Below are positions 33,006 through 41,335 of a stretch of 64,000 nt of DNA, piece by piece. The notes under the pieces were generated by a model. That model worked only from the letters and a program-made list of their open reading frames with translations. It had not been told where the DNA came from and did no database searches. The DNA is from Candidatus Villigracilaceae bacterium. GTDB taxonomy: Bacteria; Chloroflexota; Anaerolineae; Anaerolineales; Villigracilaceae. The stretch covers positions 124,001 to 188,000 of the forward strand of contig JAPKMP010000006.1 in the NCBI GenBank assembly GCA_026645935.1, written 5' to 3'. Positions within the stretch are counted from its first letter, which is position 1; each line of letters starts with the position of its first letter. Both the position numbers and the translations under genes were made by a program.

Positions 33006-34715
33006 TTAATATTTTTTCGTGAGTGAATTTGTCTGCCAGGAAAGCCGCGCGCGGGTCTCGCGCTGTTTGCGAATGCCGCGCTTTGAGTATTTCATCTCGT
33101 CCTTCGCGGCAAGGATCAGCAGGTTGAGCATCGACTCGTCGCCGAACATGTGCTTACGATAGATGCCGCTGCCCATGAAGCCGACTTTGCGATTGAGAAG
33201 ATTGAGGCGCAGTTTGTTATCGGGTAAATGATTCTTGCCATGCAACAAAGCGCGGATGGTGGTGGGCATCCATGGGAATTCATCGAAGAGGCGGCGCACT
33301 TCAGCGACGGTGCGATCCACATCCGCTTCATCTTCGGGGTTCACCTGATCCATCAATGCGTCAATTTTTTCCTGAATCTCGAAGAACTTGCTAAAGCCAC
33401 CGCCTGCGAGTCGATGTGGTTTCATTAACTCGAGGTATTTCTCGCGGTCGCCGTTGGCACGGAAGCGGTTCATGATGAGTCGCAGGTATTCAAGATACGC
33501 CCCTTGCAACCACACCACCAGATACACGCTCCACAACTTGTAGTTGTGCCACGACTTGAACGAACTCGCCACCAGCCTGTCGTGCATGTTGATGTAATTA
33601 AGCGTCATCGTTTCAAGGTCGACAAAGGCGGCGGCGGAATAATCGCCCGTTTGCTTTGCTTTCAACAACAAATGCGCCAACAGGAAGATACTGGCATGAG
33701 TGACGTATAACCCTTTGGAATACAACGGGTCAATGAAGCCAGCCGCGTGCGCCAGCAAAGAAAAACGGTCGCCAGCAATATGATGCGCCGAATATTGCAA
33801 ACGGTCAACGCGCATGAAGTCACGCACGGGCTTGGCGTTTTTCAATTGTGCTTCGATATCGGGGAATTGCTTGATGAACTCACGGAACTCCTGTTCGGGT
33901 GTTAAATCGTCGCGTTGTGGATACAGACGCGGGTCAAGTTGCAAGCCCACACTGCACAACGGATTTGTAGACCCCGTATGATTGTTGAAAGGAATCACCC
34001 ATAACCAACCGCCCTTGAAAATATGATGCAATGTCCCTTCTGATAGACGATATGGATGATGGAACTCTTCCTGCGACGGTCCTGCGTTGTTGAAACAGGG
34101 CACATCGATCATGTGGGTAAAGATCGTCCGTGAATGTGAAAGTGCATCGCGGTGCCGCCAACCCGCTTTCTGCGCCAAAATGGATTTCATCCCACCCGCA
34201 TCGATCACATATTCCGATTCGTACACCACATCTTTTGTCGTGATGATCTCCACGCCATCTGCTTTCACGTTGATATCTTTGATCAACGTGCCTTGCAAGA
34301 TCGTCGCGCCGTACGATGTCGCCACCGATGTCAGGAAATAATCAGAGTCCTGGCGCGTGATGTGGATTTCATGCCCATACGGCAGACGCGGAATCACCGC
34401 CTGCAAACTTTTTTCCACGTTCACGTGCTGTCCTGCAGTGTGATGCACGAAACTAAAATGCCGCTTCACACCATGCTGCGTGCCGATGTTCTGGTAATAA
34501 TTTTCCGAACTGTAATACGCCAACTCGGGCACATCGTAGAACTCCGCCAGTGCGCGCATGGCTTCAGACGTTTCTAGGATCATGGACTCGCCGATCGTAA
34601 ACCGCGGGTGCGTCCCGCCTTCGAACACGATCACCTTCAGTCCCTGCCGCGCCAAAACACTCGCAAATGTCGAACCGCCAATGCCCGAACCAATGATCGC
34701 CACGTCATATTTCAT
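33006..34715 (-). CDS. FAD-dependent oxidoreductase, flavin halogenase/geranylgeranyl reductase-like
   Basis: 569 residues from the ATG at 34715 (GGAGG upstream); the frame extends 13 codons further without a site. An N-terminal dinucleotide motif [15 protein letters not shown] is followed by [20 protein letters not shown], like the GES segment of halogenases, and by [11 protein letters not shown], which fits the WxWxIP fingerprint of flavin-dependent halogenases. The catalytic Lys of true halogenases is not obvious. The large-substrate monooxygenase/reductase group is therefore safer. Coupling to a CDP-alcohol phosphatidyltransferase hints at lipid or isoprenoid modification. Confidence 0.82.
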   Translation of the reverse strand: MKYDVAIIGSGIGGSTFASVLARQGLKVIVFEGGTHPRFTIGESMILETSEAMRALAEFYDVPELAYYSSENYYQNIGTQHGVKRHFSFVHHTAGQHVNVEKSLQAVIPRLPYGHEIHITRQDSDYFLTSVATSYGATILQGTLIKDINVKADGVEIITTKDVVYESEYVIDAGGMKSILAQKAGWRHRDALSHSRTIFTHMIDVPCFNNAGPSQEEFHHPYRLSEGTLHHIFKGGWLWVIPFNNHTGSTNPLCSVGLQLDPRLYPQRDDLTPEQEFREFIKQFPDIEAQLKNAKPVRDFMRVDRLQYSAHHIAGDRFSLLAHAAGFIDPLYSKGLYVTHASIFLLAHLLLKAKQTGDYSAAAFVDLETMTLNYINMHDRLVASSFKSWHNYKLWSVYLVVWLQGAYLEYLRLIMNRFRANGDREKYLELMKPHRLAGGGFSKFFEIQEKIDALMDQVNPEDEADVDRTVAEVRRLFDEFPWMPTTIRALLHGKNHLPDNKLRLNLLNRKVGFMGSGIYRKHMFGDESMLNLLILAAKDEMKYSKRGIRKQRETRARLSWQTNSLTKKY

Positions 34716-34782
34716 GAATACTGCCTCCAGATGGAATCTATTTAAGTAAGACACATGTTGGGGTGGAGTTCTTACAAGGGAT

Positions 34783-34826
34783 GACCGCAGACCGCGGAGT
34801 GCGAAAACGGTCGACGGTCTGCGGTC
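34783..34826. repeat. GACCGCAGACCG palindromic repeat
   Basis: GACCGCAGACCG (34783-34794) and CGGTCTGCGGTC (34815-34826), a perfect 12-bp inverted repeat with a 20-bp loop, between the divergent flavoprotein and sigma-factor genes. Related sequence lies inside the ABC exporter gene at 44126-44175. Confidence 0.75.
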
Positions 34827-34889
34827 GGATAAGCACCTCGCTTCTTTTTAGCAGATGCTTGATTCGCTTCGATAAACCTTTTCTCATCT

Positions 34890-34920
34890 TTGAATTTTTC
34901 CCACCCGCGCTGGGTATAAT
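34890..34920 (+). promoter_or_regulatory. Promoter of the sigma-factor gene, probably leaderless
   Basis: TATAAT at 34915-34920 is only 6 bp from the ATG at 34927; a TTGAAT at 34890-34895 is a possible -35 (19-bp spacer). Transcription would start at or within a base or two of the ATG. Confidence 0.6.
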
Positions 34921-34926
34921 CGCGTC

Positions 34927-35559
34927 ATGCCGCGCGACAACCAGACCTGGCTCCACGACTTACGCTCACCCCAAGAACGCGATTCTGCGCTGGCAGACCT
35001 GCACGATGTTTTGGTACGAGTTCTGCCCAAAGCCTTGTCCCGCTGGCTTTCCCCCGACTCTGGTCATTTTGATACCTTCCTTGAAGATGTCATTCAAGAA
35101 ACCCTTTTACGCGTGATGGACAAGCTCGATTCATTCGAGGGGCGAAGTCAATTCACCACCTGGGTATACAAGATTGCCATCCGCATTGCGCTGAACGAAC
35201 TGCGTCACCGCCGCTGGAAGGAAGTCTCGCTCGACGGGCTGGAATCCAGCGATGACCCGAGTGAAATCCCCTCTGAACGGTTCACATCTGATGACCCGCG
35301 CCCCGAATCCGCGTTGGAGCGCAAGGACGCCGCCATTCTCGTGGAAACGATCCTTGCCGAAGAACTCACCCCGCGCCAGCGCGCCGTGATGACCGCCATC
35401 GGCATCAAAGGCGTGCCCATGGATGAAGTCGCCCACCGCATGGGAACGAACCGCAATGCCATCTACAAAATGATGCACGATGCGCGGCTTCGCCTAAAAC
35501 GACGGCTTAAACGGGAAGGCTTTGACCCCGAAGAGTTGCTGAACCTGTTTGGTAAGTAA
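34927..35559 (+). CDS. RNA polymerase sigma factor, ECF type
   Basis: 210 residues. Region 2 is seen at about 50-95 (EDVIQETLLRVMDKLDSFEG, FTTWVYKIAIRIALNELRHR) and region 4 near 140-195 (LTPRQRAVMTAIGIKGVPMD, then VAHRMGTNRNAIYKMMHDAR). No ribosome binding site is present and a -10 box abuts the ATG. It is followed after 9 nt by a small zinc-binding protein that is the likely anti-sigma factor. The signal is unknown. Confidence 0.88.
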   Translation: MPRDNQTWLHDLRSPQERDSALADLHDVLVRVLPKALSRWLSPDSGHFDTFLEDVIQETLLRVMDKLDSFEGRSQFTTWVYKIAIRIALNELRHRRWKEVSLDGLESSDDPSEIPSERFTSDDPRPESALERKDAAILVETILAEELTPRQRAVMTAIGIKGVPMDEVAHRMGTNRNAIYKMMHDARLRLKRRLKREGFDPEELLNLFGK

Positions 35560-35568
35560 ATACGGCAG

Positions 35569-35868
35569 ATGAATGTCAAACAAAAAATGAGAAATTTATT
35601 AATTTGGTTGCAGGGATTATTTCGCAAAACGCCTCGGAACCCGGAGGTGAAAGTTGCGCTTTCCATGATGGCAATGACCCACGAGCAGGAACTCTCCTGC
35701 GATGAGGTCCATGCCCTGATCGATCAATTCGCTGAAATGCACTTGCGCGGCGAAAACCCCGCGAATTTCTTCCCGCTCGTCCAGCGTCATCTGGAGATGT
35801 GCCCCGAATGCAGGGAGGAATTTGAGGCGTTGCTGGCAGCATTGGACGTTATACTCGTTTCAATGTAG
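35569..35868 (+). CDS. Probable zinc-finger anti-sigma factor
   Basis: 99 residues, no membrane helix. A C-terminal anti-sigma zinc-finger pattern is present: SCDEVHALIDQFAEM, then HLEMCPECREEFEAL (His-x3-Cys-x2-Cys). Position and size match ZAS-type soluble anti-sigma factors that hold an ECF sigma factor inactive until a signal, often redox, disturbs the zinc site. Separated from the sigma gene by 9 nt. Confidence 0.78.
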   Translation: MNVKQKMRNLLIWLQGLFRKTPRNPEVKVALSMMAMTHEQELSCDEVHALIDQFAEMHLRGENPANFFPLVQRHLEMCPECREEFEALLAALDVILVSM

Positions 35869-35956
35869 CATAGTCACAAACCTAAAATTAACTTTCCCGT
35901 TCAGCAGGCGAGAAAAATAAGGTATAACTCTGTTCAAATTCTGATGAAAACTTTAA

Positions 35957-36002
35957 CGCCTTGATAATCCCTCACTTTTGAGGGATTATCAAGGCGTTTT
36001 TC
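35957..36002 (+). terminator. Strong rho-independent terminator after the sigma/anti-sigma pair
   Basis: Perfect 18-bp stem, 35957-35974 with 35979-35996 (CGCCTTGATAATCCCTCA and its complement), loop CTTT, then a T-run at 35997-36002. Confidence 0.9.
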
Positions 36003-36402
36003 CATTAAATGCGCAATCCCGAGTAGGGGAGTACGGCATGATCGTTTATGAGATAAATTCCATTCCCATGCACGAACATTCAGCTATAGGGAGAGTTTAA
36101 TTCTATTCTTGGCACCCTATTGCCTACATTGGGGCAGGGTGTGGTGCGTAGTGAAGTAGGACGGAATTTATACCCGTGTACATGATATATGCCACGCAGG
36201 ACAACTGTTCATACAGCTTTGAGAAACCCAATAGTAATAAGGCACATAGCTCATAAATAGCTCTCTGCCGCGCTTTTAGTAAATGTAGTTAGCATAAGAC
36301 CCAATTAATTTGAGACAAATTTGTATGTTTCTTTCAGCTGATGCGATTATTTTTTCGTCCCCCCGACTTAATTAGCAATCCCCATGTAAGATACTTGAAG
36401 AA
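36003..36402. other. Gene-free AT-rich stretch ahead of mvaD
   Basis: No gene seen. It holds copy B of the 33-bp repeat (36163-36195) and then AT-rich sequence up to the mvaD promoter. Under the integration model this would be the right end of the last inserted module. Confidence 0.55.
36163..36195 (+). repeat. 33-bp repeat, copy B
   Basis: Matches 19673-19705 in the same orientation (core TTATACCCGTGTACATGATA). It lies ~240 bp before the mvaD start. Confidence 0.8.
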
Positions 36403-36417
36403 TGGTATCATCACCTT
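36403..36417 (+). promoter_or_regulatory. mvaD promoter: extended -10, probably leaderless
   Basis: TGGTATCAT (36403-36411) fits an extended -10 (TGnTATnnT) and ends 6 bp before the ATG at 36418, with no ribosome binding site between. The same block, at the same 15-bp distance from an ATG, is carried in all four repeat copies. Confidence 0.6.
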
Positions 36418-37386
36418 ATGACCACTGCCACTGCCCAAGCGTTTTCTAATATTGCGTTCATTAAATACTGGGGAAATCGTGACAACGAACTCCGTCTTCC
36501 CGTCAACGGGTCCATTTCCATGAACCTGGATGGATTGTTCTCGCGCACGACGGTTAGTTTTCAGCCGTCGCTGCCATTTGACGAACTCATCATCAATGGG
36601 CGCGAGGTGGTGGGCAAAGGTTTGGAGCGGGTTTCGTTCATTCTTGATCTCATCCGTGAGAAGGCGGGGATCAAGATGAACGCGGAGGTAATGAGCGAGA
36701 ATAATTTTCCCTCAGGCGCGGGGATTGCCTCCTCCGCCGCGGCGTTTGCGGCGTTGGCATTGGCAGGGAGCAAGGCAGCGGGACTGGACTTGAGCGAACG
36801 CGAACTCTCTGTCCTCGCCCGGCGCGGATCAGGCTCCGCCTCGCGTTCCATCCCTGCGGGATTTGTGGAATGGCAGGTGGGTAAAGACGAAAAAGATTGT
36901 TATGCATACTCCATCGCGCCAGCCGATCATTGGAATCTTGTGGATTGTGTCGCCATAGTGAGCTCATCTCACAAAAAGACCGGCTCGACGGAAGGTCACG
37001 CGATTGCAGGGACGAGCCCGCTGCAGAACGCGCGGGTGGCAGATGCGCCACGTCGGCTTGAAATTTGCCGAAACGCGATTTTGAAAAAGGATTTTGATGC
37101 CTTCGCAAACATCATCGAGCACGACTCGGATATGATGCACGCGGTGATGATGACCTCGAACCCGCCGTTGATCTACTGGCAATCCGCTACAGTGGAAATT
37201 TTCCATCAAGTGCGCGAATGGCGTGCGAGCGGACTCCCGGTGAGCTACACGGTGGATGCGGGAGCGAATGTTCACGTTCTGTGTTTGGGGGAATATGCAA
37301 GGGAAGTGGAGAAACGCCTGCGCGAGGTTCCCGGCGTAAAGGATGTGCTTGTGGCGGGAGTGGGCGGGGGGGCGAGAATCGTTTAA
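36418..37386 (+). CDS. mvaD: Diphosphomevalonate decarboxylase
   Basis: 322 residues, full length for the family. N terminus NIAFIKYWGNRDNELRLP gives the substrate-binding Lys-Tyr-Trp. The GHMP-kinase ATP loop is NFPSGAGIASSAAAFAAL (about 99-116). GSGSASRSIPAGFVEW carries the conserved Ser/Arg, and the catalytic Asp lies in SYTVDAGANVHVL. It converts mevalonate 5-diphosphate to isopentenyl diphosphate with ATP, the last step of the classical mevalonate pathway in the cytoplasm. No other mevalonate-pathway gene is in the window. Its first ~65 bp, promoter included, are repeated at 574, 13402, 15272 and 19454. Confidence 0.95.
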   Translation: MTTATAQAFSNIAFIKYWGNRDNELRLPVNGSISMNLDGLFSRTTVSFQPSLPFDELIINGREVVGKGLERVSFILDLIREKAGIKMNAEVMSENNFPSGAGIASSAAAFAALALAGSKAAGLDLSERELSVLARRGSGSASRSIPAGFVEWQVGKDEKDCYAYSIAPADHWNLVDCVAIVSSSHKKTGSTEGHAIAGTSPLQNARVADAPRRLEICRNAILKKDFDAFANIIEHDSDMMHAVMMTSNPPLIYWQSATVEIFHQVREWRASGLPVSYTVDAGANVHVLCLGEYAREVEKRLREVPGVKDVLVAGVGGGARIV

Positions 37387-37524
37387 TCCGCAGATGTCTA
37401 TAAATTTGCGGATGAGAATATTTGCCAGAAAATAGAACCAGCTTCCGGTCAGGGAAGAGGCGGGCAATTCATCTTAGAAAAGATTAACGCAGACGGGATA
37501 TAATCCAACCGAAAGGATTCGAAA

Positions 37525-38637
37525 ATGGAATTTGGATTTCTAACGGTGATCGTCTTCTTCCTGGCGCTCGGCGGGATGATCTTCGTTCACGAACTGGGGC
37601 ATTTCATCGCCGCGCGCTGGGCAAAGATCGAAGTGGAGGAGTTTGGCTTCGGCCTGCCGTCATATAAACTTGCCACTCTTTTCAAATGGCAGGGAACGGA
37701 ATTTACGATTCATGCCCTGCCGTTGGGCGGATTTGTGCGCCCGAGAGGCGAAAACGACCCGAAGGTTCCGGGAGGGTACGGCGCCGCGAGCCCATGGAAA
37801 CGTTTGATGGTGCTTATCGCGGGTCCGCTGATGAATTTGATAACGGCGGTGATCGTCTTTACCATCTTGATCGCTTCCGAGGGCATCCCTGTGCCGGGAA
37901 GCGTGAAGATCGACACGGTGGCGGAGAATTCCCCCGCCCAACAGGCGGATATTCAACCGGGCGATATCCTCGTTTCGATCAACGGCGTGGATGTGAACGA
38001 CATCCAACCCGCGATCGAAATCATTCGCGAAAATCTCGATCAGCCGGTGGAACTGGTGATAAACCGCGGCGGCGAACTGATCACAATGACTGCAACGCCG
38101 CTATCGAGCCGGACGGCTCAGGAGGGCGCGCTGGGAATCGGATTGACTTATCCCACCCGGCCCGCAACTTTGATCGAAAGCCTTGCAGGCGGTGCGACGA
38201 TTACCGGCTTGCAAGCCGCGACCATTATCTATCTGCCGATCGCGCTGATTCAAGGCGTCATCGCTCCTGACCAGGCGCGGTTGATCGGTTTCAAAGGCAT
38301 TTATGACCTGTTCAATTATTCCGTGCAGGAGGATGTGACCAGCAGGCAGGAAGTGGCTGTGCAGCCCACCGGCGGAGGAAGCGCGCCCAAACCAACGAAC
38401 TTCACGCTCAACCTGGTCGGGTTGCTGAGCGTTTCGCTGGGCGTGTTCAATCTCTTTCCCATCCCCGCGCTCGATGGCGGACGAATCCTTTTCACGCTTC
38501 CCGAGATCCTTTTCAAGAAACGCATCCCCACCGAATGGGAAAACATGGTCAACGGGATCGCCATGCTTCTGCTCATCGGCTTGATGTTGTTCGTAAACAT
38601 CATGGACTTTGTGAATCCCGCGCAACTTATCCCATAA
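37525..38637 (+). CDS. rseP: Site-2 intramembrane zinc metalloprotease, RseP/RasP family
   Basis: 370 residues. Helix 1 carries the HExxH motif HELGHF (22-27). One PDZ domain lies near 125-185 (VAENSPAQQADIQPGDILVS). The C-terminal FPIPALDGGRILF supplies the second conserved site (LDG, third zinc ligand Asp). It cleaves membrane-bound anti-sigma factors or signal-peptide remnants. TATAAT lies at 37499-37504 and AAAGGA before the ATG. Three nt separate it from the next gene. Confidence 0.92.
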   Translation: MEFGFLTVIVFFLALGGMIFVHELGHFIAARWAKIEVEEFGFGLPSYKLATLFKWQGTEFTIHALPLGGFVRPRGENDPKVPGGYGAASPWKRLMVLIAGPLMNLITAVIVFTILIASEGIPVPGSVKIDTVAENSPAQQADIQPGDILVSINGVDVNDIQPAIEIIRENLDQPVELVINRGGELITMTATPLSSRTAQEGALGIGLTYPTRPATLIESLAGGATITGLQAATIIYLPIALIQGVIAPDQARLIGFKGIYDLFNYSVQEDVTSRQEVAVQPTGGGSAPKPTNFTLNLVGLLSVSLGVFNLFPIPALDGGRILFTLPEILFKKRIPTEWENMVNGIAMLLLIGLMLFVNIMDFVNPAQLIP

Positions 38638-38640
38638 CAC

Positions 38641-39630
38641 ATGGCTGAGACCACTTTCCAATCCGTGCTCGCAGCCCTGCTCGATTCCAAGAAGGATATC
38701 CCGCAGGCGCATCTTTCCTATTATTCCGACCTCGACCCGAAATCCCTGCGTCTCTTTCTGGATGCGTGGAAGAACGTGCCCATAAAGCGCAAAACCCTTT
38801 TGCTGGACAGCCTGACATCCTATTTGGATGAAGACACCATCGTTTCCTTCGAGGAGATCGGAAAAGCGCTTCTGGACGACCCGGATTCGGAAGTCCGCGC
38901 CCGGGCTTTGGGACTCCTCGCCGAATCAGACGACCCCAGGCTTGTGGATGCGTTATTGGACATTTTCCAAGGCGATCCCGATCTCGCTCCGCGTTTGAAA
39001 GCGGCGATGTTGCTGGGCGAATTCGTCCTGCTGGGAGAGTTGGAAGAGCTCGATGAAAAACTTCTCCACAAAATCGAAGACGCGTTGATCTCGGTCATTC
39101 GCAGCGAAGAGAACCCGGCGTTGCGCAGACAGGCTTTGGAAGCCTTCGGTTATTCGGGCAGGGAAGACGCGGTTGGGATTCTCGAATCGGCGTACGAGCG
39201 TGAAGATCCGCTCTGGGTGGCAAGCGCCCTGCGCGCGATGGGCCGTTCTCACGATAACCGCTGGAGCGACAGCGTGGTCTCCAAACTGTTGGACTCCGAT
39301 CCGCGGGTCCGGTATGCGGCGGCGGAAGCGGCGGGAGAACTCACCATCGAAGAAGCCGGACCGGTCATGTTGAAGATGCTCGAAGACGAGGAAGAGGACG
39401 ACAACGTGACCATGGCGGCGATCTGGGCGTTGAGTCAGATCGGCGGCGAAGATGCGCGGACCTACATCCTCAATATGCTCGATAATTCAGACGATGAGGA
39501 TGTAACAGAATTCCTCGAAGACGCTCTCGAGAACCTGGATTTCAACGAACAGTTGGACCGGTTCGATATGATGTCGCTGGATGAAGACGACGACTTGAGC
39601 GAGTTCGATGAAGATGAAGAAGAACGCTAG
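38641..39630 (+). CDS. HEAT-repeat protein with acidic C terminus
   Basis: 329 residues made mostly of ~31-residue helical repeats (DSEVRARALGLLAES, NPALRRQALEAFGYSG, DPRVRYAAAEAAGEL), ending in a strongly acidic tail (SLDEDDDLSEFDEDEEE). HEAT solenoids bind proteins or act as lyases; nothing points to catalysis here, so a scaffold or binding role is more likely. It is 3 nt downstream of rseP, hence in the same operon. Confidence 0.8.
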   Translation: MAETTFQSVLAALLDSKKDIPQAHLSYYSDLDPKSLRLFLDAWKNVPIKRKTLLLDSLTSYLDEDTIVSFEEIGKALLDDPDSEVRARALGLLAESDDPRLVDALLDIFQGDPDLAPRLKAAMLLGEFVLLGELEELDEKLLHKIEDALISVIRSEENPALRRQALEAFGYSGREDAVGILESAYEREDPLWVASALRAMGRSHDNRWSDSVVSKLLDSDPRVRYAAAEAAGELTIEEAGPVMLKMLEDEEEDDNVTMAAIWALSQIGGEDARTYILNMLDNSDDEDVTEFLEDALENLDFNEQLDRFDMMSLDEDDDLSEFDEDEEER

Positions 39631-39653
39631 CTGGAAGGAGAGCAAGAAGGAGT

Positions 39654-39707
39654 CCAAAGACTCCAGACTTTGGTCTGGGAGGTTATTCGAAAGTCTCGAG
39701 ACTTTCG
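39654..39707. repeat. Paired palindromes between convergent genes
   Basis: CCAAAG/CTTTGG at 39654-39673 and a perfect 20-bp palindrome CGAAAGTCTCGAGACTTTCG at 39688-39707. They lie between the HEAT gene and prs, which converge. They could act as a two-way terminator but have no clear T-run; more likely members of a palindromic repeat family. Confidence 0.6.
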
Positions 39708-39714
39708 AGTCCGA

Positions 39715-40689
39715 TCATTCCCCAAACACAAACAGATCGCCGATGGATTCGCGGTTGAAGTTGTGACCGATTGAATCGGCAAATATCTTCGCCACGGACA
39801 GGATCGTCAACTTGGGATGGCGTTTTCTTTTGGGGATGTGAACCGTATCGGTGGTGACGATCTCCTTTATCTGGGGAATGGCGGCAAGTTTTTCCAATCC
39901 GCCGCGGGTGAAGACCCCGTGCGTACACATCACCAAAATTTCCTTCACGCCTTCCTTGATGAGCACGCGGGTCAATTCGGCGATGGAACCTCCGGTGGCG
40001 ATCTCGTCGTCGTAGATCAACGCGCGTTTGTGTCCCTTCACTTGATTTCCCACCAATCCGCTGATGATGACTTTCGTATCCGAGACACGTTCCTTGTTTC
40101 CGGCGGCGACCGGCAGGCTCAGGCTTTTTGCAAACCGCGCCGCAGATTTTGCCTGACCCATATCCGGCGCGACGATGATCGTGCCGTTCATGTCGCGGTC
40201 CTCGAGATATTTTTGAAAGACGGGACGGCTGCTCAACGGGTCAGTAGGAATGTGGAAGAACCCGTGCACCTGCGGCGAGTGAAACATCATGCTCATGACG
40301 TGAGTCGCGCCTGCGGTCTTCAACAGGTCCGCCACGAGACGGGCAGTAATGGAGATGCGTGGCGCGTCCTTCTTATCGGAACGCCCAAAGGAATAATACG
40401 GGATGATGGCGTGGACTTCGGAAGCGGCGGCGTCGCGGGCAATGTCGATCATCATCAGCAGTTCCATCAAATTATCGTTGACCGGCGGCGTCAACGATTG
40501 CACGATGTAGACACGGCGATACCGCACGCTCGCGCCGAGTTGAATGTACATGTTGTCGTTGCTGAATTTTTTATGGTGCGTCTTTTCGAGCGGGACTCCC
40601 AGTTCGGCGGCGATGCTTTGGGCGAGGGGTTTGTTCGACCTGCCGCTGAACACGCGGACTTCGTCGGCAGGGATCGGGCGTTGGGTCAT
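39715..40689 (-). CDS. prs: Ribose-phosphate pyrophosphokinase
   Basis: 324 residues from the ATG at 40689 (GGAGG seven bases upstream; an in-frame ATG at 40701 has none). Family features: FSGRSNKPLAQSIAAELG at the N terminus, the ATP-binding IPYYSFGRSDKK region, and the PRPP loop LIYDDEIATGGS. It makes PRPP from ribose 5-phosphate and ATP for nucleotide, His and Trp synthesis. The usual PRPP-loop spelling is DDxxDTGGT; here it is DDEIATGGS, an Asp-to-Ala change typical of a divergent subgroup. Confidence 0.9.
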   Translation of the reverse strand: MTQRPIPADEVRVFSGRSNKPLAQSIAAELGVPLEKTHHKKFSNDNMYIQLGASVRYRRVYIVQSLTPPVNDNLMELLMMIDIARDAAASEVHAIIPYYSFGRSDKKDAPRISITARLVADLLKTAGATHVMSMMFHSPQVHGFFHIPTDPLSSRPVFQKYLEDRDMNGTIIVAPDMGQAKSAARFAKSLSLPVAAGNKERVSDTKVIISGLVGNQVKGHKRALIYDDEIATGGSIAELTRVLIKEGVKEILVMCTHGVFTRGGLEKLAAIPQIKEIVTTDTVHIPKRKRHPKLTILSVAKIFADSIGHNFNRESIGDLFVFGE

Positions 40690-40749
40690 GGTTTCCTCCA
40701 TTCACGGATTGCGCTTCGATTATCGCACAGAGCGGGGATTTATGCGCTA

Positions 40750-40790
40750 GCGGACGCAGGAGAACGTCCGCTCCGCGTTAATGCTATACT
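40750..40790 (+). promoter_or_regulatory. Hairpin and -10 box ahead of the OsmC gene
   Basis: GCGGACG (40750-40756) pairs with CGTCCGC (40765-40771); TATACT at 40785-40790 ends 6 bp before the ATG at 40797. There is no ribosome binding site, so the mRNA is probably leaderless. Confidence 0.5.
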
Positions 40791-40796
40791 GCCCGC

Positions 40797-41201
40797 ATGA
40801 TATCGAATCAAGTCATTCTGAATTGGGATGCGGTGGACTTCTTTACGGTCCGGGATGCATCCGGGCATCGAATCAACGTAAACATGGGGCGCGGATTCGG
40901 TTCGTCGGATTTATTGTCTGCGGCGTTGATCGGATGTTCCGCCTATGATGTCGTTGAAATCCTGAGGAAACAGCGTCAGGAACTGAAGCAGCTCAAAGTC
41001 CGCGCTGAAGCGGTGCAGGATGAGACTCCGCCCTGGCGATTCAGAAAAATCCACATCCATTATCAGGTCATCGGAAAAGGACTTGATCCGCAAAAGGTGG
41101 AAAAGGCAATCCAGTTGAGCGAGGAGAAGTATTGCTCGGTCTACGCCACCCTGCGCGATGTGGTCGAGATCACTCACGAGGTTGAAGTAGTGGAAAGATG
41201 A
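40797..41201 (+). CDS. OsmC-family protein
   Basis: 134 residues. The two redox cysteines of the OsmC/Ohr fold are seen at LIGCSAYDVVEIL (Cys 47) and SEEKYCSVYATL (about 112). Some OsmC-type proteins reduce organic hydroperoxides, but this shorter YhfA-like subgroup is mostly uncharacterised. It is divergent from prs and has its own near-start promoter. Confidence 0.85.
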   Translation: MISNQVILNWDAVDFFTVRDASGHRINVNMGRGFGSSDLLSAALIGCSAYDVVEILRKQRQELKQLKVRAEAVQDETPPWRFRKIHIHYQVIGKGLDPQKVEKAIQLSEEKYCSVYATLRDVVEITHEVEVVER

Positions 41202-41335
41202 AATGATAGGACTGCTTGATATATAAGCGCAAGTCGCCGTATGCGCGAACCCCTGTTTTTTAAATGCAAACCAGTTTTTCAGGGGATGGCCAAGACACTT
41301 TTTGAATTCCAATGGGTATAGGAATTCTTTCTTTT

